From Cordylochernes scorpioides (lineage: Eukaryota > Arthropoda > Arachnida > Pseudoscorpiones > Chernetidae), in contig CP092865.1 of the NCBI GenBank assembly GCA_030710605.1, positions 26,848,947 through 26,912,946 of the forward strand: 64,000 bases of DNA. The letters run 5' to 3'. The notes beneath the pieces were generated by a model. It was not told the origin of the DNA, ran no database searches, and was given only the letters and a program-made list of their open reading frames with translations. Of this stretch, positions 44,075 through 55,440 are shown piece by piece (the stretch's first letter is position 1; each line of letters opens with the position of its first letter). A program made the position numbers and the translations under genes.

Positions 44075-44800
44075 ATTTCGCAGATTGTATATATACAAGC
44101 GATACTTCTATACAATTCGTATAGGTTATTGATTGTACAAGCGAAACTTCTATACAATTTGTAGGTTATTGATTGTACAAGCGATACTTCTATATAATTC
44201 GTAGGTTATTGATTGTACAAGCGAAACTTCTATACAATTTGTAGGTTATTGATTGTACAAGCGATACTTCTATATAATTCGTAGGTTATTGATTATACAA
44301 GCGATACTTCTATACAATTCGTATAGGTTATTGATTGTACAAGCGAAACTTCTATACAATTTGTAGGTTATTGATTGTACAAGCGATACTTCTATACAAT
44401 TCGTAGGTTATTGATTGTACAAGCGAAACTTCTATACAATTTGTAGGTTATTGATTGTACAAGCGATACTTCTATACAATTCGTAGGTTATTGATTGTAC
44501 AAGCGATACTTCTATACAATTCGTATGTTATTGATTGTACAAGCGATACTTCTATACAATTCGTAGGTAATTGATTGTACAAGCGATACTTCTATACAAT
44601 TCGTAGGTAATTGATTGTACAAGCGATACTTCTATACAATTCGTAGGTAATTGATTGTACAAGCGATACTTCTATACAATTCGTAGGTTATTGATTGTAC
44701 AAGCGATACTTCTATACAATTCGTAGGTAATTGATTGTACAAGCGATACTTTCTGTATAATTCACAGTTATTGATTATACAAGCGATACTTTGTTTATAG
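44075..44800. repeat. 40-bp tandem array, about 18 copies, with higher-order order
   Basis: The unit is TTGATTGTACAAGCGATACT, TCTATACAATTCGTAGGTTA. In the first nine units two variants alternate (GCGATACT..TTCGTA and GCGAAACT..TTTGTA), giving an 80-bp higher-order unit. A larger block bounded by the 42-bp variant GTATAGG is itself repeated (units 1-5 and 6-9). The last units are of one type (GTAGGTAA) and the final two are degenerate. A minisatellite, not a CRISPR: there are no unique spacers. Confidence 0.9.
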
Positions 44801-45227
44801 ATTGGGGTTGTTTTCTTCCTATTTGAGATAGTAGAAGTTAGGGAGACAGACTCCCACTGACATGTCTAGGTTGACATATAGATCAAGTTGACACCACCCA
44901 GGAGAGAGGATGCCCACTCTGACATCGCCAGTGGTCAAAGTCTAGGTTTTCGCTGGGCAATAATCTGTCTTAATGGGGTGGGCGGATGCCGTTTTGTTGT
45001 TACCATTGATAGCACTTACACATGTAGAGGCTTATCTTTTACTTATCGCAAGTATACGTTATACAGGCCATGATATGCATGGTGATAAGTTTGCGACTTT
45101 GTCTTTTATTGTAAGTACACTACAGGTCTATGCATGTTAGAAAGCAGAGTTCAAATTTTACAAGTTAACAGAACTCCGTTTGATTACTTGCATCCAAACT
45201 TGGACCTGTGAAAAAAAATGGAGTCCA
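44801..45227. other. Intergenic DNA
   Basis: More balanced composition at 44830-45010, no recognisable protein. Confidence 0.4.
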
Positions 45228-45345
45228 TTGAATCAGAAAAAAAAACGTGATTTCAGTGCGGGATTCGATTCCGGGTCGTGGAAAATAGAGGTTGGATAAC
45301 GGTGATTTCATTCAAACTGTCCCGGCAAAGTTAAGGACAATCAAC
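45228..45345 (-). repeat. tRNA-like SINE-type unit
   Basis: Minus strand: TTTGAATGAAATCACCGTTA, TCCAACCTCTATTTTCCACG, ACCCGGAATCGAATCCCGCA, CTGAAATCACG, T run. GGAATCGAATCC is a B box and CCACGACCCGG resembles a tRNA T-arm, followed by a pol III-type T run. It is diverged from the 34.6- and 40.3-kb units. Confidence 0.35.
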
Positions 45346-47782
45346 AACGCAAGCTACGATATTAAATTTGTTAGAATATGCAGAGGTTTCTTTTAAACTC
45401 TCTTAGGTTAATGGAAATAATTGTCTTAATTTAGACCAAACATTTTATGCAAGAGCAAATTATAATCATGACTTCTAGAGACATCCTAGGAGCAAATATA
45501 GCCACCCAGACCTTTCGGTCCATAAGCCGGCGCGACTTCTAGAGGCAAACAAAAATGCCATAGTCAGGGGTCAAAAATAATAAAATCACATATATATATA
45601 TTCTAACGGTGCGACACGGGAAGCCACGTGGTTACAAAGAATAAGGCAACGATGACTGATAGGTAAATCCGACGTGACTTACCCAACACGTGTACCGGGG
45701 TTTCCTCCATTAAACCTCCGCCGTCTTCACAACACTTTCTTTACATTTCCTGAGTAACTAGTGGCGTCTATGTAAACGTTTTATATAAAGTAGAGATTCA
45801 TAGAAAATAAGATTTTCGCAGATAATTCTAATAAAGGCTCATTTAAATGGAAAATAAACGGCGATTTTATATATACAAACTGGTGACTCCCATTGAAGAT
45901 AACATGTATATAACAATATATTGTGTGTCTCTCCAATCCAAACATTGAAAAGACATGTCAACACACTGCAATGTTCTGATGGCGAACTCTCTAAGGTAGG
46001 TTTGTTCATTACTGATGATAGTTAACCGAGGACGAATGGAATAATTTTAATTATTTATATAAATATTAGGATGTGTCATCTTATTTTTATAAAGTTCTTT
46101 AAAATGATAAAAATTGTTCCTACAAGATGGTCAATCTAGTGTTGGACTGTAACAAGAAGCTAACCAAGAGTTCTGGGAGACGACAACAAAGGTGACAATG
46201 TATTTCTTACTATCGCGAAAGTTCGATAGAGAATGATGGATTGAAATGGAGATGGAACTTATGACTGTAAAAGAGGGAGGGAATAGACAGATTCGTTGAA
46301 TTCCTTCTTTTCTAAGTGTTATCAATATTATTCTCCTTGTGCACACATGTGAACTCTGTATGGCCCGTATGAAAGGCTTTGTATGCATGTGGTAAAGGAC
46401 AAACGTCTCTTCCATTCCTGTAAAGAGTGTGAAAGTTCGGCCACGTTAGGCCTAACGGTAGCCAAAAAGGAGAAAGGGGGAGGGAGAGAGACAAAGGGAA
46501 GACACGTGTTTACTCAAGCGTGACGTCAAGAGAAGCTCCTCAAGGTTTCCTTGACCTCTACTGTCTGGAGGGGCCCCACCCCCAACGTGGGGGACATTCA
46601 CCGCACATTTCCTGGGGGAGATTTTCTGTGAATATTTCAAACACCTTTATTGACCCCACGGCTATTGAAGAGTCCATTGGGTACAAAAGACCATTCCATG
46701 AATATCATCAAATTGAGTGTCAACCATTTCTGTGTGTATGTCTGGGGTCACAGACCATTCGTTTCTTGCTAAAGAGAGGGCTAACCGTATACCGTATCTT
46801 GGGTCTAAAGACTATTTCACCCCTATTATGGTAGTGCTAACCGTGTGTTAGGTCCACAAACCATTGATTCCATTTTATATTTGTGTCATTTTAAAAAGAG
46901 GTGTTTATTTTTCACATAAATATCATCTTGCCGTGATTAAATATTCAGTCGAACCTGTCTTTTAGTTCCCATTATATTCTTTTGAAATTTGTACTCCATA
47001 AACCCCCAACCTTTCAATTTATTCTTTAATATAAAGACGTGCTCGAGATAGACAGGCATATTTTGTAGAGAAAACAAAATAGTTTACTATCAAAAATCTG
47101 GAAGGCAAACGTCAATGTTTATATAAACTGTGAGAAGATTTTCAATAAATTTCATATGTAAAATATCTTTGATATAAAATGGTTAATAAAAATGTGATTG
47201 AACTTTCAAATCTCTAGACCCAAGTGGCCAAATAACTACGAGGTTCCTGCAATCAATCATATCTACCCCCATCTACCTCAACCAGCCGTAGTCCTCTTAG
47301 ATCTAACTTTCTGTGGCTAGTTTCTTGGTGGTATTCTAATATTTTTTCCTGAAATTGTCAAAGACCTTCATTTTCTGTCTTCCTTCCATCCAGTAATACT
47401 TCTATCCACTCCGAGTGAAGAACGAGATGTTCAAACATGTTGGGGATGCTGGAAATGTTTCATTTAAATATCTATCGGAGGCGTAAATTTGAATGTTTTT
47501 TTCTTATAAATTGAAGTTTTTTTCAGCATTGCTTTAGATTTTGTGTGCTTTTTTATTATGATAATTCGTTGATTTTAGCAACAAAATGTGTCATGAAAAC
47601 AATCCTTTAAAAACTGGGTTAAACACAAATACAAGAATACTCCATGGAACAAAAACTTCTTACCTAAAATGGATCCTAAAATATAGAAATTACACGGAAA
47701 ATTACAACAATCCGATATTACATCAAGATTACTATTTTTGTAGAGTTGAGAGACGATTTAATATTTAAATATCTCAATACCT

Positions 47783-47813
<31 letters not shown>

Positions 47814-48794
47814 GGAGTGTGTAAATTTGTTATTTTTCACAAAAAAAAAAGTCTTATTATATCCCCAGGAATGTTTTTTATTTGGTAATGTGTGTAGCTT
47901 GAAATTGGAAACATCTGTTAGACGATCGCCAATCCTCTTGATGCCTCCACCGCTCTGTGTTGGGAATGGAGCTCTCAAGATGGCGATTTAACATGACACC
48001 ATTGTTCTAAATCAGGATTATCTTAACCCGAGCAATAGGATTCTTTATTCGATCAATTGGCCCAGGCTTCAAGCTCTAAATGGTCCCCTTCTCAACTGGG
48101 GAGGATAAGAGTTGGCATATCGCACTTAAGACCATGCTGAAGAGACGTTTAAGCTTGAAATCATGCGCAATTTTTCCAATAAACATAACATTCTCTATTT
48201 GTCTTAAACATTTCAAATATAATTCCATCTATTTGTGTTTCGGGGAAGAAAGGGTGATATCAATGTTGTGAGTGTTTGAATATTTGAGAGAGATTCTTTA
48301 AATAATAATCTTGAGTTATATATTCGCCTAGAGCAAATCCATAAAAAGCCGAAATCATAAGGTGAAATGTTTCTTTTAAAGTTTTTCTTATTTTGCCAAT
48401 CTTTACTGTCCTTCCACAGGAGAAACATAGAAAATGTATAATAATATGAATTATTTATATATATATACATTACTGCATAATATTCTTCCATATATCGTTT
48501 CTAATCAATATCAAGACTGTAAATTAATAGGTTTATATATAATAAACTTTTTTTTTTTAATAGTATGCGAGATTCGATTTTTGTTGTTATTATTACAAGA
48601 TCAATAAATCGTAAAGTTGCATGTTAGCATCCTCATTTACATACTTCTCCCGGTGGGGAATTAATTACTTCGCTAAAACTCACGTTTGTCGCACATGTGT
48701 AAATATGTATGTGTATTGTATGTACGTGTGTATGTAAAATTGTGCACTGCTGTGTCGTTGATCTATAATGTACCTGTTTACTGATCTTAAAAAC
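45346..48794. other. Intergenic DNA, no gene recognised
   Basis: It holds a GC-rich block 46540-46620 (GGGGCCCCACCCCCAACGTG). Loosely repeated CACAGACCATT-type units at 46680-46870 occur about every 50-65 bp (CAAAAGACCATTCC, TCACAGACCATTCG, CCACAAACCATTG). A TA run lies at 47786-47812 and poly-A at 47840. Several frames of 60-104 codons have no recognisable domains. Confidence 0.35.
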
Positions 48795-48935
48795 ATTACT
48801 TTGCCCTGTAGGGCGAAGTACGGTGACGTGAGCCGCTACGGTAACCGTGAACAGGGAACTCTGAAATGTGGCTGACTAACGGGGCAATGGCATCTTCCTT
48901 TCCATGGAGCAACAAATGGACAAGACACCACCACC
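48795..48935 (+). repeat. Dispersed repeat (GAGCCGCTACGGTAACCGTG), copy 1
   Basis: GAGCCGCTACGGTAACCGTG, AACAGGGAACTCTGAAATGT, GGCTGACTAACGGGGCAATG, TTTCCATGGA..CAAATGGACA, AGACACCACCACC. It matches 54297-54410 with about 85% or more identity by eye. A GC-rich unit that could be a SINE body; no A/B box seen. Confidence 0.55.
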
Positions 48936-50451
48936 AAAACATTACTTATAGATTCTTAACCTATCTTATAACAAAACCGTTCTATATAAAAATTAACTAA
49001 CATTCATCTAATAAAAAAATATAGTAAAACGAAATATAATAGTTTACCGAGAATAGAAAAATGAACGGTGTCTCTGGAGTTATATTTACTAAGTGTGTCT
49101 TAATAAAAAAAAAAAGAAATTTTTATTTTAAAAAACTTTTAAGGAAAATGATAAAAATTTCATTTAAATGTAAATTCTGTTAGGAGGTAGTAAATTAATC
49201 TAAAAACTTTGTATATTAACTATTATTTAAAATTCCTCCTTGTGTAATTTGCGAAGAAAAAAAAAAGATATTTACATTAAAATATTTATGTATTTTATAA
49301 GGTATTGTGCATTTTATTTTATATAGAAATTTCTCCAATTTTGCGGGAGGAGGGTACATATTCATGTAAGATATGGGACACCTCTCCCTTTAAAAATGCA
49401 ATAAAATGAAAACATTTTAGAGATGTTTAATACTGAAAGTTTGGATATTCAGATAGGTGAAATTTCGACAACACCAGATTTGATAGATTCGGACAATATC
49501 AGTACAGTGGCGACTATGATTTCATAACATCCTACAGCAGGAGGAGTTAGGGAAATCAGCTTTCTACGCTAAACTCTGATGTTAAATCAATTGTTTTAAA
49601 GATTTTTTAGAAATGAAGTAAGGGTGAGGGTAAAACGAGACATCAAGGCCGTCTATAATGAGCTTCATTGAAGTGTCGTTTTACTGTTAGCTGCAGACAT
49701 TTAGATTGAAAGCTGTTAAGACACTACGATATCGTTTATCACACGTTGACGCTCTATCGTTTACATCTACGTTGAACGACTCATTTACATATGCTTTTCT
49801 TAACTCTCTTAAACTCAAAACACGCGGTATTCCTGCTAGGGCTCTATTTGCGTTAATATATACCACTGTTTATAGTAAACGTATATATTCAACAAAAGAA
49901 AAAAGAAAAATAAACAAGTCAAAAGTTTAAGACTTGCTTTCTTCAAACAGAATATAGAGAGAGTATAGAAATTTTATTTATAAAAATTATAAAATTTACT
50001 ATAATGTTTCCTGCTATTTACAAATTCATACGAATATTCGAAGGGATTCCTGTATTTTGCATACATGCTAAAAGATCACCGTGCTATGCATCTGAATATC
50101 GTAAATAGAATATAGTAGGTCTATGATACGTATAATCCAATATATTGTATTGGGAGTAATGTCTTCGTTATATTAACCATGTAACTATGGTATTTGTTAC
50201 AAAAGTGGAGGTGAAATAATCCATACTACCGTTTGTGAGACAAAGTCTGACTGTCATTGGTGGATAGCCAACCAACGACAGCAGCTCCCCATCATGGAGA
50301 CTATTCCTTAGAATGTATGGGAGCCTCAAGACAGGACCTATATTCCAACCCTACCTAGATTGTCAATTTGATCTATGAATATATATAGTCTCCATGACCT
50401 TGTATAATTATACAATGGATAAATAAATACACACTTATAACATATATATAT
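48936..50451. other. AT-rich intergenic DNA
   Basis: A 74-codon frame (49706-49930) has no recognisable domain. No repeat family identified. Confidence 0.35.
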
Positions 50452-50690
50452 TTTAAAAAGACAATGGTCGCCTCTCCCGTCAAAATAGACGTCAAAACTA
50501 GACGCCATCTATTGACCGTCGCAGCAAACTAGCGACCAATGGTCTCTAGGTGGACGCTTTTCAGTTTACCAAAGCTGGTGTTGTGGCTTTGTCACCGACC
50601 CGAGGCCGCTAGTTTGCGGCGACGGTCAATAAATGGCGTCTAGTTTTGATATCTATTTTGACGGGAGAGGCGACCTTTGTCTTTTTAGAT
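50452..50690. mobile_element. Long inverted-repeat MITE, about 240 bp
   Basis: Arms of about 80 bp (50454-50533 and 50606-50689) start TAAAAAGACAATGGTCGCCT, CTCCCGTCAAAATAGA, AACTAGACGCCATCTATTGA, CCGTCG and are about 93% identical by eye. The loop is about 70 bp with TTTGTCACCGACCC. It shares its end motif with 11643-11744. The arms carry GACGCCATCTATTGACCGTC. No coding capacity. Confidence 0.7.
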
Positions 50691-50784
50691 CAATATCCTC
50701 CCGGCAAAAAAAAAATCCATCTACAAATATATATGTTAAAATCAAAGGGAAAAATAGAAAAATGGTCCGGTGTTGATATTAAAA

Positions 50785-50945
50785 ACAAAATAGGCATTTC
50801 CTGACCGCTCACATTTTAGATAGCAGAGCGCCATCTAGTGGAACAAAAATGAACTAAACGTTGATTTAACTTGTTCCAAGATATTTGGCCAACCCAATTT
50901 CTTGATAAATCAAGAAAGTCAACAATGTACGCGTGTATATACTAC
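50785..50945 (-). repeat. Rep-B copy, minus strand
   Basis: Minus strand: ACGCGTACATTGTTGACTTT, CTTGATTTATCAAGAAATTG, GGTTGGCCAAATATCTTGGA, ACAAGTTAAATCAACGTTTA, CCACTAGATGGCGCTCTGCT, AAAATGTGAGCGGTCAGGAA, ATGCC. It begins inside the hammerhead-like head (only ACGCGTAC remains). It carries the best CTCF-like core (50827-50841 on minus). Confidence 0.65.
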
Positions 50946-51856
50946 TGTTCACTACGGGGATGATCCCATATCTTCGTATCTTCATTAATATGGTAAAAAT
51001 GTATTATAATATTCTGTTAGAGACATTCTAGAAGAAAGGAAGACACCATAAATGATGATTATAATGATGACACCCCCCTCCGTCCTCCTTATTTTTCTGG
51101 AAAACTGCGCGGACTTCCCGGTCATGCAGTAACGGCTGATGAGGAGGGGAAATAGCTCCAGATCGCCCTATATGTAATTACCTTTTTGTTCTTTTAAGTG
51201 TTCCCCCAACTTTCTTTCCTTTTACGTGGAAAAAAGTTTTTCTTGCTGGAACCTTCTAATGGATGCACACTAAACATTTTACTCAATTAAGATATCAAAA
51301 GATTCCCTTTTGTCGTTAGAAAAAAAATTAATATAACACAAATCATTTTTCTAATTAATAGAAAAATATTCAATTTTTTAACGAGAAATTTGGTTTTCTA
51401 TCGCTTAGAATCAAACGAAGTGTATCATAAGAAGATGATAGTACTTTAAGAATCTATAAAAATTATATTTGTGTGCGAATGTTATTAAAGACTTTTTGTG
51501 AATCATAGCGCATACAAAAGTTTCCTTGTTTATTGATCCAGAAAATTTGGCAAGCCAGGATCTCTTTAACCGGCCTATATTTCAGTGGGAGACACTCACG
51601 AGGTAGCTGGTTGAATATGCAAATTGTGATTTAATAATCAGCTCTATTTCTGATGGAACAAAGGCCACAAGAGAGCGCTGTTAAAAGAGATAAAGATAAT
51701 GCACAGCGAATTAACTGATATCTTTCGAGAAACACTCCCCAAAATATTTAAATTTATGTTTTCACATTTACAGCGAATTTATGCAAATTTGACCTTAAAA
51801 ATACCCATTTCTTGATTTCTCAGGAAGCCTCTAGGACCAAATTTCGGTCGTAGAGA
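50946..51856. other. Intergenic DNA
   Basis: No gene or repeat family recognised. GC-richer at 51050-51160. Confidence 0.4.
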
Positions 51857-52060
51857 TACAGCCTGCATCAAGCTGAAGATGACCAACAGCCCGAAACGCG
51901 TACGTGATTATATTTTTTTAATTTATCAAGAAAATGGGTTGACCAAATATCACGGATAAGTTAAATCAACGTTTAATTTATTTTTGTTCCACTAGATGGC
52001 GCTCTTCCAACTAAAATGCTCATGTGAAGGGCCAGGATATGTCTATTTTGTTTTTAATAT
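51857..52060 (+). repeat. Rep-B, nearly complete copy
   Basis: ACAGCCTGCATCAAG, core (51873-51902), TACGTGATTA, AATTTATCAAGAAAATGGGT, TGACCAAATATCACGGATAA, CAACGTTTAATTTATTTTTG, CCACTAGATGGCGCTC (51989-52004), TAAAATGCTCATGTGAAGGG, CAGGATATGTC. Same length and order as 36928-37132. Confidence 0.65.
51870..51908 (+). ncRNA. Hammerhead-like core in Rep-B (51.9 kb)
   Basis: CTGAAGAT, GACC..GCCC hairpin with a mismatch, CGAAACGCGTA, CGTGA. The core bases fit CUGANGA and GAAA exactly. ACGCGT is self-complementary and A is at the cleavage position. Downstream CGTG would pair with the CACG found upstream in the 36.9-kb copy, but here the upstream bases are decayed. Confidence 0.4.
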
Positions 52061-52284
52061 TTACAATGTGCAGCTTGGCCCGAGTTCTCATGTGAAACTT
52101 TTTTTTTTTCACACTGATCAATATGGAGTCCAATTATGTTAGCAACAGCAGATCATCTTTGATAGTAAGTAATTGACACAAGGGGTCCCATTTGATCTGT
52201 CGGTAAAAATGAAGATGTCAGCTGACCTTACAGCTCCACCTGGCTATTCTATCAGCCTTCTCATAGTCTTAAAATATTCCAAAA

Positions 52285-52400
52285 GTCATCTTTTGATCGT
52301 GAAACTAAACGTTACTGATGGCTTTCACCATCTATCGGAATAAATATCAGCAAAACGTTCAATTATCTTTAAACCAGAATACTTGTCAAAAGTTATTTTC
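52285..52400 (+). repeat. Rep-B2 copy
   Basis: TCATCTTTTGATCGTGAAAC, TAAACGTTACTGATGGCTTT, CACCATCTATCGGAATAAAT, ATCAGCAAAACGTTCAATTA, ACCAGAATACTTGTCAAAAG. Aligns with 41192-41300. Confidence 0.55.
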
Positions 52401-52607
52401 ATGATAAACCAAAAAGATCAAACACGTGTTTGGGAGTGTTAGCTTCTTCAGAGCGATACGGGTTGTACCTCAACGACTAAATAAAGGTGTTCGCTATAAA
52501 GGTTTCCTATGATAAATCAAGTTGAATGTATTTAAGACCAAAAATGAGTGAGTCGGCACGCTGAATAGATGGGGGGAAAAGAACAAACAGAAGAATGTAC
52601 CATAGAT

Positions 52608-52720
52608 TAGATACCTTCTGATTGTAAAATAAATATTGCTGATTGTTTGCGCCATTTAACGGAATGAATATCATCTAAGAGAGAGAAGATTTATTTATAT
52701 AATCTACAGAATATTGGCAA
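52608..52720 (+). repeat. Rep-B2 copy
   Basis: ACCTTCTGATTGTAAAATAA, ATATTGCTGATTGTTTGCGC, CATTTAACGGAATGAATATC, ATCTACAGAATATTGGCAAA. A more diverged member, next to the previous one and in the same orientation. Confidence 0.5.
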
Positions 52721-53165
52721 AAAATGACATTTATTAAGTGTCACCATCTGTACTTGATTGGCCATCAAACCTTTTGACATTACTTCTAATTATTTCACGC
52801 TGGTTTTAAATTCAACTTTTCCTCACTTTATATTGAAACCCACATGATAATATTTTTAAAAAATTCAGGAACCTTTTTTCAAAAGAATATATTTTATAAA
52901 CCCAAATGTTTTGTATCGAAAAAGATTTTGTCATTTAAAAAAGTATTACCAATAAAAATAGTTCCTTGTAGCTGTATTAGTATTGTTTTGTTTTTATAAA
53001 AATTAATTTTCTATATTTTGGGGGTATTTACGCAAATTTTGTCATATTTATTTGTTTGTTTAGGACATGCCTCTGGAACAAGTTAGTTTGCTCGTTGCGG
53101 TATAGACTACACCACACTGACTTGAAGCCAAATAATATTTATATATATATTTATATTTAATATTT
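52721..53165. other. AT-rich intergenic DNA
   Basis: No gene. GTTTGCTCGTTGCGGTATAG and ACACCACACTGACTTG at 53087-53117 look like a decayed Rep-B head. Confidence 0.35.
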
Positions 53166-53327
53166 ATTCCGATAGATGGCGCTCTACCATATTAAAATGT
53201 TCGTATGACAGTCAGGAGATATGTGAGCTTTATTTTATAAAGAGATAATATGAATAGAAATAAGCTCACATATTTCCTGACCGTCATACGAACATTTTAA
53301 AAATGGTAGAGCGCCATCTATCGGAAT
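53166..53327. repeat. Near-perfect hairpin of Rep-B tails
   Basis: The arms 53166-53233 and 53259-53327 pair almost without mismatch: ATTCCGATAGATGGCGCTCT, ACCAT..TTAAAATGTTCGTA, TGACAGTCAGGA, ATATGTGAGCTTA. The loop is about 25 bp. The high arm identity points to a recent origin or to gene conversion between the arms. Each arm carries AGATGGCGCTCT. The motif preceding it (TTCCGAT) is that of Rep-B2 and the motif following it (ACAGTCAGGA) that of Rep-B, so this is an intermediate subfamily. Confidence 0.8.
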
Positions 53328-54296
53328 TTTATTACAACTTCTTTCAACATATTTTATAAAGTAAATAATTTCCTTTTGTAATTATAATTGCATAGGTTAG
53401 ACAATAAAAACTACTATTCAGTCTCAAAAAACATAATATATATATTCTTTTTCTAATAGAATAAATTATATTTTTATTTAAAATGTTAAAAACGTATTTT
53501 TAGATTAACCATTCTCCTATAAACGTTACAAATTAAAATGTGTGTTATATAGTCAAAAAGATATACGGGGTTTAGGGGGTGAAGTTAGATCTAAATATTT
53601 TAAAGTGAAAAATAAAATTTAAGAAAAAAAAAAAGTTGAGAAGCGCCAAATGAAAGTTTACGTTTGGGATTGGCAGGTCAAACACAATTTCCAGCAGCGC
53701 AGGAATCTGTGGACCAAGCTGGAATATTTGGCAGGAAGATTTTTTAAATTATATGTGACGTTGATGTATAGTACATGGAATATGTCGACATTTTTCCCTC
53801 TTTTATTTATGTTCATATAAATATTATTTTTATAATAGTTATATAAATTGTCTTTATGTAATTTATATATGATTAATTAATTCAAGATATATTTATATAT
53901 CACAGTTATAGTAGCAGATAAGAATTTTAGTCAGGTTTAATTTTTATTTATCATCATCAAATCAGATATCCCCACAAGGGATGCTTGCGTCAAGAAACAA
54001 CACTAAATTAAGATACTATTTTACATACACAATTGATTAATTACAAGGTTTGAGTAGAAGTTTAAAGAAGGAAAGAAAGGACATTGAAAGCATGCTTGAT
54101 TCCACATCCTACCTTGGAACAACCAATGAAATAAATGAATGGATTAGTCAGTTATGAGAGATTAGCGAAAGAGTTAGTTTTGTTTTGTAAACTCGAAAAA
54201 GAGTCTTTAATTAAGAATTAGCAGATAACTTCTTTATCACGATAAACTAAGAATGGCCTTTTTGATAAATTAGGAATTTTATAGATGTCAATGTTG
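53328..54296. other. AT-rich intergenic DNA
   Basis: No gene or repeat family recognised. Confidence 0.4.
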
Positions 54297-54410
54297 GGGA
54301 CAGCCCCGAGCCGCTACAGTAACCGTGAACAGGAAACTGAAATGTGGCTGACTAACGGGGTAATGGCACCCTCCCTTTCCATGGATGGACAAGACAACAA
54401 CACCATAAAT
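54297..54410 (+). repeat. Dispersed repeat (GAGCCGCTACAGTAACCGTG), copy 2
   Basis: CCCCGAGCCGCTACAGTAAC, CGTGAACAGGAAACTGAAAT, GTGGCTGACTAACGGGGTAA, TTCCATGGATGGACAAGACA. Homologous to 48795-48935, same orientation. Confidence 0.55.
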
Positions 54411-54439
54411 GTCAATGTTCTAATATAAGCTTAAAATAT

Positions 54440-54640
54440 ATATCGTCACGTAGAAAATTAGGGAAGACAAACTTCAGGATGACACGAAAATTTATTTAAG
54501 GCAAGAACAAACTATATTTGAAAAAAAAAAAATACAAGATAAACAATTGGGGAGGTTTACAGTGTAGCAAAATATCAAAATTGATAATCTGTTAATAAAA
54601 TGATAAATATGGTTAAGAGTTAGGTTAGTCAACTAGTAAC
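54440..54640 (+). repeat. Rep-D copy 2
   Basis: TCGTCACGTAGAAAATTAGG, GAAGACAAACTTCAGGATGA, CACGAAAATTTATTTAAGGC, AAGAACAAACTATATTTG, ACAAGATAAACAATTGGGGA. Homologous to 12040-12240. Confidence 0.6.
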
Positions 54641-54864
54641 TTGCACGATACCAAATTGATCACATGCAAGCATCAAACTGCCTTCCAATTTGTGTAAAGA
54701 GAATATTTGATAAAATAAAATAATAATAATTCACCCAAGCTATTTCAAATGTTTGTGTCAGTGAATTCTGTAAATTCCTATAAAATTGCCTCTTATATAA
54801 GCTGAGTAACACCAAACAATAGCGAAACGGTGGTTCACTACTGATTAACATGGTTAATTAGACG

Positions 54865-55440
54865 TTCGAATTGAAGAATACTGATGAGGTTTAGCCTTCA
54901 AATTGAGTAGGTCTGATGCATTTTAGCGTTAGAAGTGAAGAATCCTGGTGAAATTTAGCGTTCGAATTGAAGAATCCTGGTGAAATTTAGCGTTCGAATT
55001 AAAGAATTCTGGTGAAATTTGGCGTTCGAATTGAAGAATCCTGGTGAAATTTGGTGTTAGAATTGAAGAATCTTGGTGAACTTTAGCGTTCGAATTGACG
55101 AATCCTGTTGAAATTTAGCGTTCGAATTGACGAATCCTGGTGAAATTTGGTGTTCGAATTGAAGAATTCTGGTGAAATTTAGCGTTCAAATTGAAGAATC
55201 CTGGTGAAATTTAGCGTTCGAATTCACGAATCCTAGTGAAATTTGGCATTCAAATTGATTAATCCTGGTGAAATTTGGCGTTCGAACTGAAGAATCCTGG
55301 TGAAATTTGGTGTTCGAATTGAAGAATCCTGGTGAAATTTAGCCTTCGAATTGAAGAATCCTGGTGAAATTTAGCGTTCAAATTGAAGAATTCTAGTGAA
55401 ATTTAGCGTTCAAATTGAAGAATCCTGATAACGTTAGCGC
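54865..55440. repeat. 32-bp tandem array, about 18 copies
   Basis: The unit is GAAGAATCCTGGTGAAATTT, AGCGTTCGAATT. The strict 32-bp spacing (TTCGAATT at 54961, 54993) is kept through most of the array. Edge units are degenerate and trail off to about 55640 (GAAGCCTGATGATATTCAA, GAAGAGACCTTACGAATTAA), which marks an older, longer array. No unique spacers, so not a CRISPR. Confidence 0.9.

Noticed and set aside
44075..44800. Regular repeats resembling a CRISPR array
   Set aside because: Units are directly abutting 40-mers with no unique spacers, no cas genes are nearby, and the context is eukaryotic. It is a minisatellite. The same applies to the 32-bp array at 54865-55440.
45500..45545. Hairpin GACCTTTCGGTC considered as ribozyme stem
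   Set aside because: A simple local palindrome without the flanking core blocks.
46935..47065. Possible second MITE (CGAACCTGTCTTTTAGTTCC and GAGATAGACAGGCATA)
   Set aside because: The two sides share only GACAGG. No consistent inverted repeat or TA duplication.
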